From assembly GCA_024449915.1 (NCBI GenBank), contig JAMZAV010000068.1, forward strand, positions 124,001 through 188,000: a stretch of DNA of 64,000 bases, written 5' to 3'. Position numbers and translations under genes: made by a program. Below are positions 9,691-19,760 of the stretch, one piece after another; position 1 is the first letter of the stretch, and each line of letters starts with the position of its first letter. This DNA is from Sweltsa coloradensis. Lineage: Eukaryota; Arthropoda; Insecta; Plecoptera; Chloroperlidae. The notes below the pieces were generated by a model. The model made no database searches. It was not told the origin of the DNA and worked only from the letters and a program-made list of their open reading frames with translations.

Positions 9691-10130
9691 GCCTCGTTGT
9701 GTGGCTCGTTGGTCTTGTGGTTAGCGTATCTGCTTCCAATGCAGAAGGTCCAGGGTTCGATTCCCGCTACAGTCAGAAGTTTTTTAACTTCTGATTTGGA
9801 CTTCAGTCCATCAGTTCTTGTCTTAGGAGTTTGTAAACGGTGACTTTGGAGCCGTCCTAGCAACGAAGCACATAATAAATTTCAGAGTTGTTCTGAATCG
9901 GCCTTGTTGATTCTGGCGTTGATTCGCGGGTGTTCGCACTGTCCATACCACTGATTGCTATATTTCCTATTAAAAATATCGATCTTTGGTTGGTTTTTAT
10001 CGCTCACTCGTCGATTGCGTCGGGGCCTGCAGGGTTGGCTTAGTCGCTTTGATTTAAAGTCCCCCACTGAAAATCAGTTCTATAACTGAGTGGGTAGACT
10101 CTAAATAAAATTTATTTATTTATTTAAAGT
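9691..10130 (+). mobile_element. SINE family T1, near-complete copy
   Basis: A ~440-bp element. It has a tRNA-like head (9701-9775), a body with the small inverted stretch AGAAGTTTTTTAACTTCT (9776-9793), the sequence shared with copies at 7.97-8.9 and 24.15-24.3 kb (about 9890-10100), and a tail of ATTT repeats (10109-10127). The presence of both head and tail identifies it as a full-length tRNA-SINE. The ATTT tail resembles the LINE tails in this window, so one of those LINE families could have mobilised it. No target duplication found. Confidence 0.85.
9701..9775 (+). promoter_or_regulatory. tRNA-like Pol III internal promoter of SINE T1
   Basis: A-box-like TGGTCTTGTGGTTA at 9710-9723 and B-box GGTTCGATTCC at 9754-9764. 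The anticodon arm (9729-9745) is a perfect 5-bp stem with loop TTCCAAT, giving anticodon CCA (Trp-like). The acceptor stem does not close and there is no terminator just downstream, so this is the SINE promoter and not a working tRNA gene. Confidence 0.8.
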
Positions 10131-10399
10131 CCTCTATAAAATGCATGTTGAACAAAAGAAAAATAAACAAACATACTACCGAATGTGTTTGACATCCATT
10201 ATTTCTGTCGTCCAGAGTAGATGAATAATATTTTTAATAATTTTCTTGCCCTCCAATATAACAATGAAGATGGAAATGCATGGGTACGGCACTACCCAAA
10301 AAAGAGAGCAAAGCCACCGAATTTACAGACTCGAGAAGGTATATACAAAAATAATTTTCCTAGTTATTTGAAATCTCTTTGTTTAGGTGCCTGGTTGAA
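10131..10399. other. No gene recognised
   Basis: Short AT-rich unique stretch with no recognised feature. Confidence 0.6.
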
Positions 10400-10605
10400 A
10401 TAATTGTCCGTTTTGGGTGGTGAAAGCCCAACCTCCTGTCCCCAAGGGTAACAAAAACATTCTGCATTTTTCTCATCGAGAAAAAACCGCCAACCGTCAA
10501 TCGGTTGTCATTTTCTTTTTTATGTAGACGTGACACACGCACCGACGGACATACGGACGTTAAAGGGATGCATAATAATTATAGGGGTGCTTCGTCCCTT
10601 ATACC
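10400..10605 (-). repeat. Possible distant relative of the R1/R2 repeats
   Basis: The reverse strand reads GGTATAAGGGACGAAGCACC, then CGTCCGTATGTCCGTCGG. That is the same order of a GA/CG head followed by a GTC-rich stretch seen in R2 at 62.6 kb. No matching far end was found. The resemblance is one of layout, not clear homology. Confidence 0.3.
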
Positions 10606-10799
10606 AGTTCTGTAGTATCAATGTGCTTTACGTAGAGACCTCCTCTATCAGTCACCAACTAATTAGATATTCAATGGACTGGTAAACGGATAGTTTGATT
10701 GAAGGGTATTTCCAACTCTTATTACTAATAATATGACTTGAGTCTATTATATGGAAAACCTCAAATGAAACACGCACTCAGAACTGCTAGAGACCTTTT

Positions 10800-11290
10800 A
10801 AATTTGAGTATTGCATTTTAGGGCGGTAGATCCCCCTCAATATTTAAATTACGCGAAATTACTGAGGTTTGTTGGTCATCAGTTATGTGACTGTGTAGGT
10901 AAACTCTATAAGTACGAATTTATTTTTTTCTTTTATGTATATCTCCAGATCTCTTCTGCAAAACACAAAAACGCGATGAAGGTGTTTTTGTCAAAACTAA
11001 TGGCCTTGCTGAAAAAGATTATGATGTTATGGTAAACAAGTTTTAAATTTGATATTTACTTCAATAGAAGTATATTTTAATCTAAAATCAAACCGATTTT
11101 TTTACATTTAAATAATTTTGTATGCATGATATAATATAGATCCAACAAACCACATTAGTGTATTTAATCACTTTTTTGACGTTTTGCAGTCTTCTGGAGA
11201 TATATGACCAAAAAACTGTCATTTCGCTTGCTTTTAATGTTGGGTGGGTCTACCGCTTTTAACGCAAAGCCACCCCTCTTGGGTATACAG
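10800..11290. repeat. Degenerate inverted repeat
   Basis: GGCGGTAGATCCCCC with CTCCAGATCTCTTCTGCAAA on the plus strand (about 10832 and 10943) is mirrored by GCGGTAGACCCACCC and CTCCAGAAGACTGCAAAA on the minus strand (about 11257 and 11205). The arms are 100-190 bp with many differences. It looks like an old foldback or two opposed copies of one element. Confidence 0.55.
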
Positions 11291-13193
11291 TATTGGTCTA
11301 TATATACAGTCGCAGTATATTGAGTTGTATGTTGAATGAGTTGAGTGGTGTAGCCTGTAAACAAGTTTATAGCGTCAACAAAGTTAGTGACGTGCCAAGA
11401 AAACTAGGAACTCTGCGTCGCATACATTAGTTGCGTGTTTTATGTTGTGTGTGTGGGTGGTTAGCATGTTGTGGCTTGGTTGGATCTTTCAACGCAGAGC
11501 AACGAATTGTGATGTGGTTGTAGCTTAGAAATATTCTACAAATCTCAGAGTGGATTGTAAATAATATCACGTACTACGAGGTTCCAAGTTTATACAAGTT
11601 GAATGAATACATTACAGGTCATGTTTTTCATGTCAAGAGGTTTGTTTTGTTGAGAACTTTTAAAATTATGAATTTAATGTATTGAGCTAAAGAGAAAATA
11701 ATATTTTCAGGTTAGGGGCGAGAGATAAAGTACACAATGCATTTTTATATCTCTAATGCGAATACAAATTAAGGATGTGTATTTTATTATTTAGGCTATC
11801 AATGCAATCTCGAATATGATTTAACAAGCGATGATTGAGGTGAGTCAATTAGCCGTGTAGTATGGTTAAAGATTTACACCATACGTTCTGTTAGTATACA
11901 AAACGAGTGACTGCGTCTGTTTAGTACAAGGTCCCCTAGATTTCCTTGTGGACCTTGTGTTGAGTATACTGTGAGGGAGTATCCGAAAGCTAGTTGACTA
12001 GTTTATAGTTGACTAAAGACTCTGAGGAAGTCGATTCTACCACGTAATAATATCTCCTCTAGTAGCCACAGATATTTACGAATATTTTTCCTAACACACT
12101 TTGGGACAATGCGAAGTGCGGCTTGGGACTACCTTAAAAAAAAGTTAATTGCTTAACATCCACTCAAGACAAATTTTGAAAATTCGTATTTTCGATTGTT
12201 AGGACCATTCACTAAACCGATTTCAAAACGAATTATGTATTGGAAAATCGGATAAAAATCGAAGTGTTAACCGGTTTTAAATCAAAGATTAAACCACTGG
12301 CAAAAATTGCCTATTTGGCGTAGCCTATTAAATATGTTGCGATAAGGGGGGGGGGGTGAAGCGAGTAAATTAAATAGTTATACCGGGCCGCACTTAGCAT
12401 TGCCCCAAAGTTTGTTAGGGAAAACAGTCGGTAAATATCCTTGGTCTACAAGAGGAGATATTACGAACCACGTTTACATTTTGCATGTTGCTCAACAATG
12501 ATAGTTGTGGCACAAGCAGTCGGCAGTGCAGCTGAGAGTGGCTGGATGTGAGCTGCCAGATGGAAGGTAGTCAGAAGAGGTAGCCATGGTATTCATCCTC
12601 CATAATGTATGCGCAATCGAAATAACCGAACAGTTTCAATATTGTTCGCCTAGCGCGATAAGTATTTCGTCATTTGAATAGAAAACGCATACGAAAAGAC
12701 AAAGATTATCAGTTAATATGTCTTTTATAACAAACTGTTGTATATTGATTAGCAAATTTGTTATCAGTAGGTAGCAATTGTTAGGGTCAATCTATCCTGA
12801 AAATGCTACAACAACTTCGGGTTTTGTTTATGATCGTGGAGCGAGCGAAACATCGTGTAAACTCTGGCCTAAATGTAATAATTATGTAAACACCTTGAAA
12901 TTACAATTCTATTGTGAAAATGACCAGACACCATATAAAAGATTCATTTTATGACCTCACTGAAAATTAAAATTTCAAACAATTTTAAAATAATATATAT
13001 TATAAACATAGTTGATCTAGTGCTATTTTAATTATGCTGAACAAAAATCCTTCTGCTGCAAAGTAATATATAGGGGCGATATGATCAAGTAAATGAGACT
13101 ACAATCTTCCTTGAGGCATCCCAGCGCTCAGAAATGCATGATCTTATGCGGGGTTAAACATGCGAAAGCGTTAATAATACATTTAACGCACTT
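11291..13193. other. No gene recognised; one poly-G tract
   Basis: AT-rich unique sequence. A run of 11 G lies at 12346-12356. No gene, RNA or clear element seen. Confidence 0.6.
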
Positions 13194-13340
13194 CTTGGAG
13201 AATCGTCCTGGTGGTCGTGCTAGGAACTAACGCTTGGAGAATTGGTGGTCATGCTTAGTAACTAACACTTGGAGAATTTGTGGCCGTGTTAGTAACTAAC
13301 ACTTGGAGAATCGCCCTGGTGGTCGTGCTAGGAACTACAC
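13194..13340. repeat. Tandem repeat, four 34-39-bp units
   Basis: Units start with CTTGGAGAAT at 13194, 13233, 13268 and 13302. The outer two carry CCTGGTGGTCGTGCTAGGAA and the inner two are shorter and more diverged, suggesting an outer duplication after an older internal one. Confidence 0.93.
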
Positions 13341-14640
13341 GATCTTGGTGCCACAGCGTGTGACGTTCTCCATTAGGCTGAAGGCTATCCATGTACCCTT
13401 CCATCATCAGCTGTGGCCCCATGTTCGTTTGTATGGGTGTCAGGTTGTTATGTTGGACATGTAGTTGATTGATGACTCGGTGCACACATTTCGCTCGTTA
13501 ACGCCAGCCAATTTGTTTGCATTACACGAGGAGGGAAACCTTTTTTTAGGTAGATATCGTCAGTCAGGCTATACTGACGGCGGCGTGCTTATAGCTTAAG
13601 AGGCTAAGTCAAAAGATCAGCAATTATGTGAACTTGAGTCTTTATAAGATAAGATGGGAATGTTTTGATATATATATATATTTTCTATATATATATATAT
13701 ACACACACACATATTTATAAGCAAGTTTAAGAAATGTGTGCAGAATAAAACATTTAAAATCACAGAGGGTGTCTTTAGACGAAAGTACGGGTAAACTCTT
13801 TCGTCCAAACAGTTCTAATCTATCCGAGTAAATCAAATGGAAATTGGTCTAAAATACAAAGTTAAACTGAAATAAGTAAAAAGCTAGCTTCAAGTAAAGT
13901 ATATAATGAGTAAACACTTAATATGAGGCAGCAAGTAATGCCCTGTAGGTATACAGCTGCAGATTGCTGCAAGGAGATACTAGTTAATTTCAATGATATC
14001 AGTAAAGAACAAAAACAAGAATGCAAACAAGAGTTCTTCTCTGGGAAATCGCAAAAAAATAAGATACGTACTTCCTCTTCAAACAATCCGTGTTTGCTAA
14101 TCTGCAAGAAGCTTGAAGCATGCTGTTTTCTAGAATCCGTTGCAGAAAACTTTAATATAGAATATTGAACAAGAAAACATGGCCGCGTTTCATAAAGAGC
14201 GAGATCTGTTTACCTAGGAAAACTCGAATATACATTTTCTTCGGCTTTTTTCCCTCAAAGCAATAAGAAATTGATGGATTGGAAGGATTTGTTTTGGATT
14301 GTTTGTTCAATTTGCATGAAAGGTTTTGGGTTCCCTGCTTGTGCGCCGGGTTCTCGAGGAATCACTTTGCGCTCTCGCTGATCTTGTTGGCGAGAAAAGC
14401 CGATGTTTTCATATTTCCAAGATCTTCGCATCTACCGCCTTTTGTGTTTGAGGCTGCATTTAAAATAAGCTTTGGGGTTTGTGCGTTTAACAATCGCATC
14501 TCGCACAACTTGAAAAGAGCAAACAGAAAGCCAAATGTAAAAAATACGCAATTTTTCTTCAAGCGTTCTATCGTGCTATTACTTTTCGTAGAAATAGAGA
14601 TTGAATATCTATAATCATTGAATGAATAAACGGAATATCA
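13341..14640. other. No gene recognised; AT/CA microsatellite and short hairpin
   Basis: A hairpin CGTCAGT...ACTGACG sits at 13558-13579. TA-rich and CA microsatellite sequence covers about 13668-13712. The opposed 81-codon frames at 13862-14168 and the frames at 14279-14614 lack any recognisable domain and overlap on both strands. Confidence 0.55.
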
Positions 14641-14644
14641 ATTG

Positions 14645-14880
14645 GTAAATCAAATTTATTTATTTATTATTTATTTAACGTCTATTCTATTCAGTTATAT
14701 AAACTGATTTACAAAGGAGGACAACTAGATAAATCTAATTACATAGATAAAGACATAACAATGAACTACATTTAAGTAAATATTTGAAATAGTAATATTA
14801 CAACAATAATGCATTATAACACAACAATTTTGGTAAAAAATAAAAAGGAAAATAAATTCAATTAATTAATGAATGAAATA
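14645..14880 (-). mobile_element. LINE family D, 3' end copy 1
   Basis: On the reverse strand it ends with a short inverted stretch (AGTTTATATAACTGAATAG) and an (AAAT)n tail. It matches 49.55-49.74 kb over ~190 bp, for example GGAGGACAACTAGATAAATC here and GGAGGGCAACTAAATAAATC there. Only 3' UTR is present, with no coding sequence. Purine-rich low-complexity DNA (14885-14982) follows. Confidence 0.75.
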
Positions 14881-14884
14881 TAAA

Positions 14885-14982
14885 AAAGTGGCGAAAAAAA
14901 AGAAAAAACGAAAGAAAAAGAAAGGAAAAAGTAAGGAAAAAGAAAGAAAAATCATTAAAAAAAGAAAAACGAAAAGAAATGT
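14885..14982. repeat. Purine-rich low-complexity tract
   Basis: Almost only A and G on the plus strand (GAAAGAAAAAG-type runs), next to the LINE D end. Confidence 0.9.
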
Positions 14983-16753
14983 TTAAGTGAACGTATATTT
15001 TGAATATTGATTAAGTTACTATAAGTACACCTGCTCTGAACGGTTTATGCATATCTTATCAACACTGTAGACATTACATTTACTGGTCTCCAATTTTCGA
15101 TTGGTATTTTGATTTATTTACCAAACAGAATAATTCACTTCCTTGTTGGGAAAATGAACTCTCGAAATATATTATAAGCACACCTACAATTAATAATTTT
15201 TTCGACAGCACAAATTCTGAACAATTATGCGGAATCGAAATCTCGTTTTAGATAGTCGAATCTTCTAGTTGTTCTAGATCTCGCCGAATTAGAAACTTTA
15301 ATTTCATCGTTTTGAACTAAGTTAGTTATAATTACAATATGGAAGAAACACATCCATCCATGGGTTTTTATGTTTTTTTTATGTTTTGCTTATATTCATG
15401 ATTATAATTATAAGATCGCAAAAAAAAGTATAAGTTTTTCAACACAAATTAGTTTTTGGGTTTATTCCTTAACCACATGTATTTCTAGCATCTTCAACCG
15501 AAATGAATTAAACCTTACAATACACTTACGTAAATGGCATGGTGTAGCGTCAACATACATTTCTATGTTAATGTAATAATATTTCGCTTTTGCAGTATTG
15601 TCTTTCTAGATTCTGGACACAAACAATACCCTAGTGTATTGACTACCGGAAATGAAATAACATGGATTTAATCCATGTCTGCAGTTTCCAGCTAACTTAG
15701 ATAATCTAATGCAATTCATCCTTTGGAACAAAGTGTTAATATGACTCGTTGCTTGACAGAAAGCTACACGATTCAAGGGGGACTGGTGAGGCTATAAATT
15801 TTGTACTCTAATCAACTTCAACATAGGTACAACTTAAATTTTCTCCCCATGTTTTGTTATAGGTTGTGTGTTTAATATGCTCCAAAGCTTTAAGGGTCTT
15901 TAAGGGGGGGGGGGGGGGGAAATTCATCGATCAAGCTTTTAATTTTAAATGGCGTCTGTTAGTTTTGATATTTCCACATTTAATGTTTCAATAAATTTAT
16001 TTAATGTTTTATGTTGGTTTTGTTAATATATTTATTTGATAATTAAAGTAAGATAATAACATGGATATTGATATATTATTAATTTATTATATAATTTAAA
16101 AATATATTTATTATTTTAAACAAAATAATGGGCTTGGCCACACTTCTAGATCTCACCATGCTTTATGCAGTTGAGCCACTTGTATCTTCCTCGTTTTCGG
16201 CTTGGCGCCTTTTTTTGCAAGTTTTTGCATTTTTGTATGGTATTATAATAACCCAAACGCTGATGTTGATAAATCTGATCATTTGTAAAATATGTACCAA
16301 AACGAATTTATTATTGTAGAAGTAAATTTATTATCGCTGTCGATTGAAACGACTAATTAGTAAGTAGTAGCCAGTAGGTGAGTAGCTAATACCCTTTCAG
16401 CGAACTTGAACGTGTTTCTACCCATTTTTTCACCCAGAAGGAAGGATCGTACCACAATCAAATTTGACATGTGTTGTCATGTACCTAAATCCCCCCGATT
16501 ATGACGGTTTTAAAGTTCATAACACGTTTCATGATGGCTGGGCGACACCACGAAAACACACCAACTCGGCCTGCTGTATAAGGTGCAAGAGCACCGCGCT
16601 TGGCTGCGGCGCACCTACAAGCACCTAGATTCCCTTCTAACAATCTAATGAAGTTCATGTAATTGTTGAACATCTTACGTGTGATGTGAAAACATTGTTG
16701 TTTGAAGAATTCTTCAAATATTTAACCTCAGTAAAATTCCGTCATCTTGCTAG
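14983..16753. other. No gene recognised; poly-G tract
   Basis: AT-rich sequence with a run of 16 G at 15904-15919. The frames at 15370-15576 and 16128-16319 are AT-biased and unrecognised. Confidence 0.6.
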
Positions 16754-16773
16754 ACCCGGCACCTCCACCAAAA
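16754..16773 (+). repeat. Dispersed motif ACCCGGCACCTCCACCA, isolated copy
   Basis: An exact copy of the motif found inside the M1/M2 MITEs, here outside any MITE and about 50 bp from a foldback element. An isolated copy also lies ~300 bp outside the second foldback element, in the mirrored orientation, which suggests the motif could mark one end of a larger element. Confidence 0.8.
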
Positions 16774-16822
16774 TTCTATCATTATTTTAGTATAATTTAA
16801 CGAGAGTGGTTTTTGTCATTTA

Positions 16823-17466
16823 CTTAAGGATATTCCAGAACACTCTAACCGATATTTTGAAAGTCAATTGAAAATGGCTAAAAGTTGGGTGGATGAAAGA
16901 TAAACTTGGATAAAGAAGGGGAAAAAAATAACTTTTTTTGGACGGGACAAAAGCTCCATTTTGGCCATTATATGCAAATTTTGGGTCAATACGAAAATGA
17001 ATGTTCAAGATGCAATACTTAATTTTTTAAATGATTTTTTTTATTGCTATAAACACACCTTTGTCTCTGGACTGAGTACAAGGGAAAATAATTTTATGAA
17101 ATAACTTTTGAAGAAAGATTTTTTTCGTGTTCCGGTTCAAAACCCTTTTTTGTACCATGCGACAAAATAAAATCGCACATCGAACATTATTTCAGCAAAT
17201 TTTTTTTTCCTTATTCTCCGTCCAGACAAAGAGGTGTGTTAAAACAAAAAAAAATCATAGCTCAAAATTAAATATTGCATCTAGAACATTCATTTTTGTA
17301 TTGACCCAAAATTTGCATTTAATGGCCAAAATAGAGCTTTAGTCCCGTCAAAAAAAGTTAATTCTTCTTCTTTTTTATTCAAGTTCATCTTTTATCCAAC
17401 CAACTTTCAGCCATTTTCCTTTGACTTTCAAAATATTGGTAAAAGTGCTCTGGAATAGCCTTAATA
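16823..17466. mobile_element. Foldback element FB, copy 1
   Basis: A ~640-bp palindrome. The left arm from CTTAAGGATATTCCAGAACAC (16823) is mirrored by the right arm ending GTGCTCTGGAATAGCCTTAA (17444-17463). Arms are ~310 bp with almost no spacer (centre near 17140) and clear internal matches such as GCAAATTTTGGGTCAATAC near 16974 and its complement near 17300. No coding capacity. A related palindrome lies at 47.1-47.8 kb. It could be a foldback transposon or a MITE of unknown superfamily. Confidence 0.85.
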
Positions 17467-18174
17467 TTAACTTGTTTTGTATTTGTTTTAAATTTTGGTT
17501 CATGAACATAATAAAAGAACGCCGCTATTTTGTTGCTTGTCGTCGTGCCATATACACGACAACTAAGAGGCAAGTAAGCGACAAAGCTATTGTAGAACAG
17601 TGGGCAATGTACAAGCAGTGTCTTCAAAACGAACTTGTAAAATCGTTTGATGGTGGATGGCATTTGCAATACTGACAACGGCATACGTGAACGTGGCTAT
17701 GAATATTTCTAACTATAAATTTCAAAAGTCAACGATCTAGTGGTGGGGTGAAATTCATGGGCTGCTCAAACTCTCAATATACAATACATATTGACTTTGC
17801 GTTTCACATTTAATATTCTCACTAAGGTGACAGTTTAGCCACCTTATTATAACATCACGCTTATAGTGAATATCGTAAGTGATACTATATCTTATGCACA
17901 CCTCAGTTAGTGAGGCAATTGATGTAACCTAAACCCAGCATAATATTAGCGTTGGACAAGACTCAGACAAACTTATTCTGACATTTTACAGAACAAAAGA
18001 AAACAGATAGCGACAGCAGTACGACACTATTTTCTTCAACTGTGAGACACTTCGTCCATCACAGTCCTTGAGAGAGCTGCGATAGAGCCAAAGCACTTTG
18101 ATAACAGCTAAAATATATGAGATGCTCTAGAAGAAAAGTCTTCTAGTCGACCGCACAACATTCCATCTGTCAGG
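17467..18174. other. No gene recognised
   Basis: AT-rich. Opposed frames of 84 and 99 codons at 17385-17684 partly overlap the foldback element and are not credible genes. Confidence 0.6.
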
Positions 18175-18560
18175 TAACGGCCAGAGCGCATTGTTTTAGT
18201 TGCGGCGACGTAAGTTCCGCGTTGCATTTTTCACTCTGGTCCGCGCAAGAGAAATTGACGTAGTCAGCCTGACGGATGGATATTGCTCGGTGGTCAGGTA
18301 GGGTCTGGGGGGGGTGGGGAATGAGATTGACCAGTGTAAAGCTTGGCGCGCCGTGTTGTTTCAATATAGCCGCCTGCATGGCTGGCATGCCTCCCAGGGG
18401 AACGTTTCTTCTCCTCTCGGCCGTGTAATCATGCGATAGCTAGGCAACGAGAAAACCGTGTGTTTCCAAGATGGATTTAGATGATTTCCAGTTGGATATA
18501 CTCTTGCTGGTCGAGATCGATCACCTGATCCCCACTTTGTACACCTAACATATCTTATTG
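18175..18560. other. GC-richer unique stretch, possible regulatory or exonic
   Basis: Base composition rises clearly, with several CpG and a run of 8 G (18307-18314), against an AT-rich background. Opposed short frames (minus strand, 72 and 105 codons) show no recognisable domain. It may be a conserved cis-regulatory element or an unrecognised exon. Confidence 0.3.
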
Positions 18561-19739
18561 AAGGATGAAAAATCTTTACACTACATTTAGAGGCACTGAG
18601 TAAACATACGGATATTATTATGAACAGAGTGAAGGGGTAAACTTCCCTAGAGCGGAAATTAAGTGAAGCGTGGATCAATCGATAAATGTTTACCGGAGCA
18701 GTTTTAGACGCTATGCATGCGTAGATAACATTAACATTGGCTTTTGCTAATAAGTAAAGGATTATTAAAGTAGCACATCTTTCAAAAATGTGTAGCGGGA
18801 GAATAAGATATGAACAGCAACTTTGGCATAAGAACCTAATGAGTAACGAGTGAACTTTGATTGCGTAATTTTTGTGTACTGAGCTTCACGAGGTATGTTA
18901 CGTTTGTAACTCAGAAGAGTTACAATACAACACCTTTACAATGTTGTCTCATTAGCGGGTGTCCCATCGCAATGGAGTCACCGCAAGCAGCATTCATATC
19001 CTGTACATATTTGTAGCTTTCTGAACTTCTGCACACCAATTCAAATCTGTACATCCATTTATTAAACCTTAAACCGTTGAGTGTGCACTTTAGCGCTTAA
19101 ACTGACAAACTCAAAAAAATATTTTCGGTGTAATGATTGGCAATTTATTTCTTTTCGTACAATAGCAGCCTATATATATTCTGAAATTTATCAACCGTCC
19201 ATATGTATTTGTTGATGTAGAAATGCATTTTGATTGCAATGAAAGGAATACCGAGCTGACTAAATTAGTAAAGTAGTAAGACACATAATATTTATTGATC
19301 ACTTTGAAGTAGGATTAATATTTTGTCATTTAAATGAAAGGTTACTTCATGGATTATGGTTGTGTATAATATTTTTTGGTAATTTAATACGATATTTGAA
19401 ACGAAATCTTGGATTCCCTAGAAAGAACACACATGGCTTTCAGAAACACAAGAGTTTATTTCTCGAGTTAGTTAGTCGGGAAACACTCCCGTATGGTATA
19501 GTTTATATTAAATACAATCCAGAAATGTAATATTATCTCAAGGTTAATGGTTGAACCCCACGTATGTTAACTGCCGAAGGTGTTATCAGATATAAAATTG
19601 TAATGATTGTAATGAATGTTTATTTTTCGGTAGAAATTTTTAAGCACGAATTAACATCAACATTTGGGTAAACATATATCAGTGGTATATTTTAGCTTAT
19701 GTATTGAAGACTTCAAACGCCAAGTAAGGAAACCATCCA
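18561..19739. other. No gene recognised
   Basis: AT-rich unique DNA. Nothing supported. Confidence 0.6.
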
Positions 19740-19760
19740 CGGGTCACAGTATGTGACCCG
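19740..19760. repeat. Perfect 9-bp hairpin
   Basis: CGGGTCACA, a 3-nt loop, then TGTGACCCG. It contains two opposed GGGTCA half-sites of the nuclear-receptor type, spaced 7 bp. That spacing is unusual for receptors, so chance is possible. Confidence 0.8.

Noticed and set aside
9701..9775. A functional tRNA-Trp (CCA) gene
   Set aside because: The anticodon arm and B-box are good, but the acceptor stem does not pair and the sequence runs into a SINE body repeated elsewhere in the window.
14279..14614. Gene from the 111-codon plus-strand frame
   Set aside because: Phe/Leu/Ile-rich, overlapped by an opposed frame, no domain recognised.
18361..18678. Secreted-protein exon on the minus strand
   Set aside because: GC-rich and open for 105 codons, but no domain, signal or splice evidence; kept only as a composition island.
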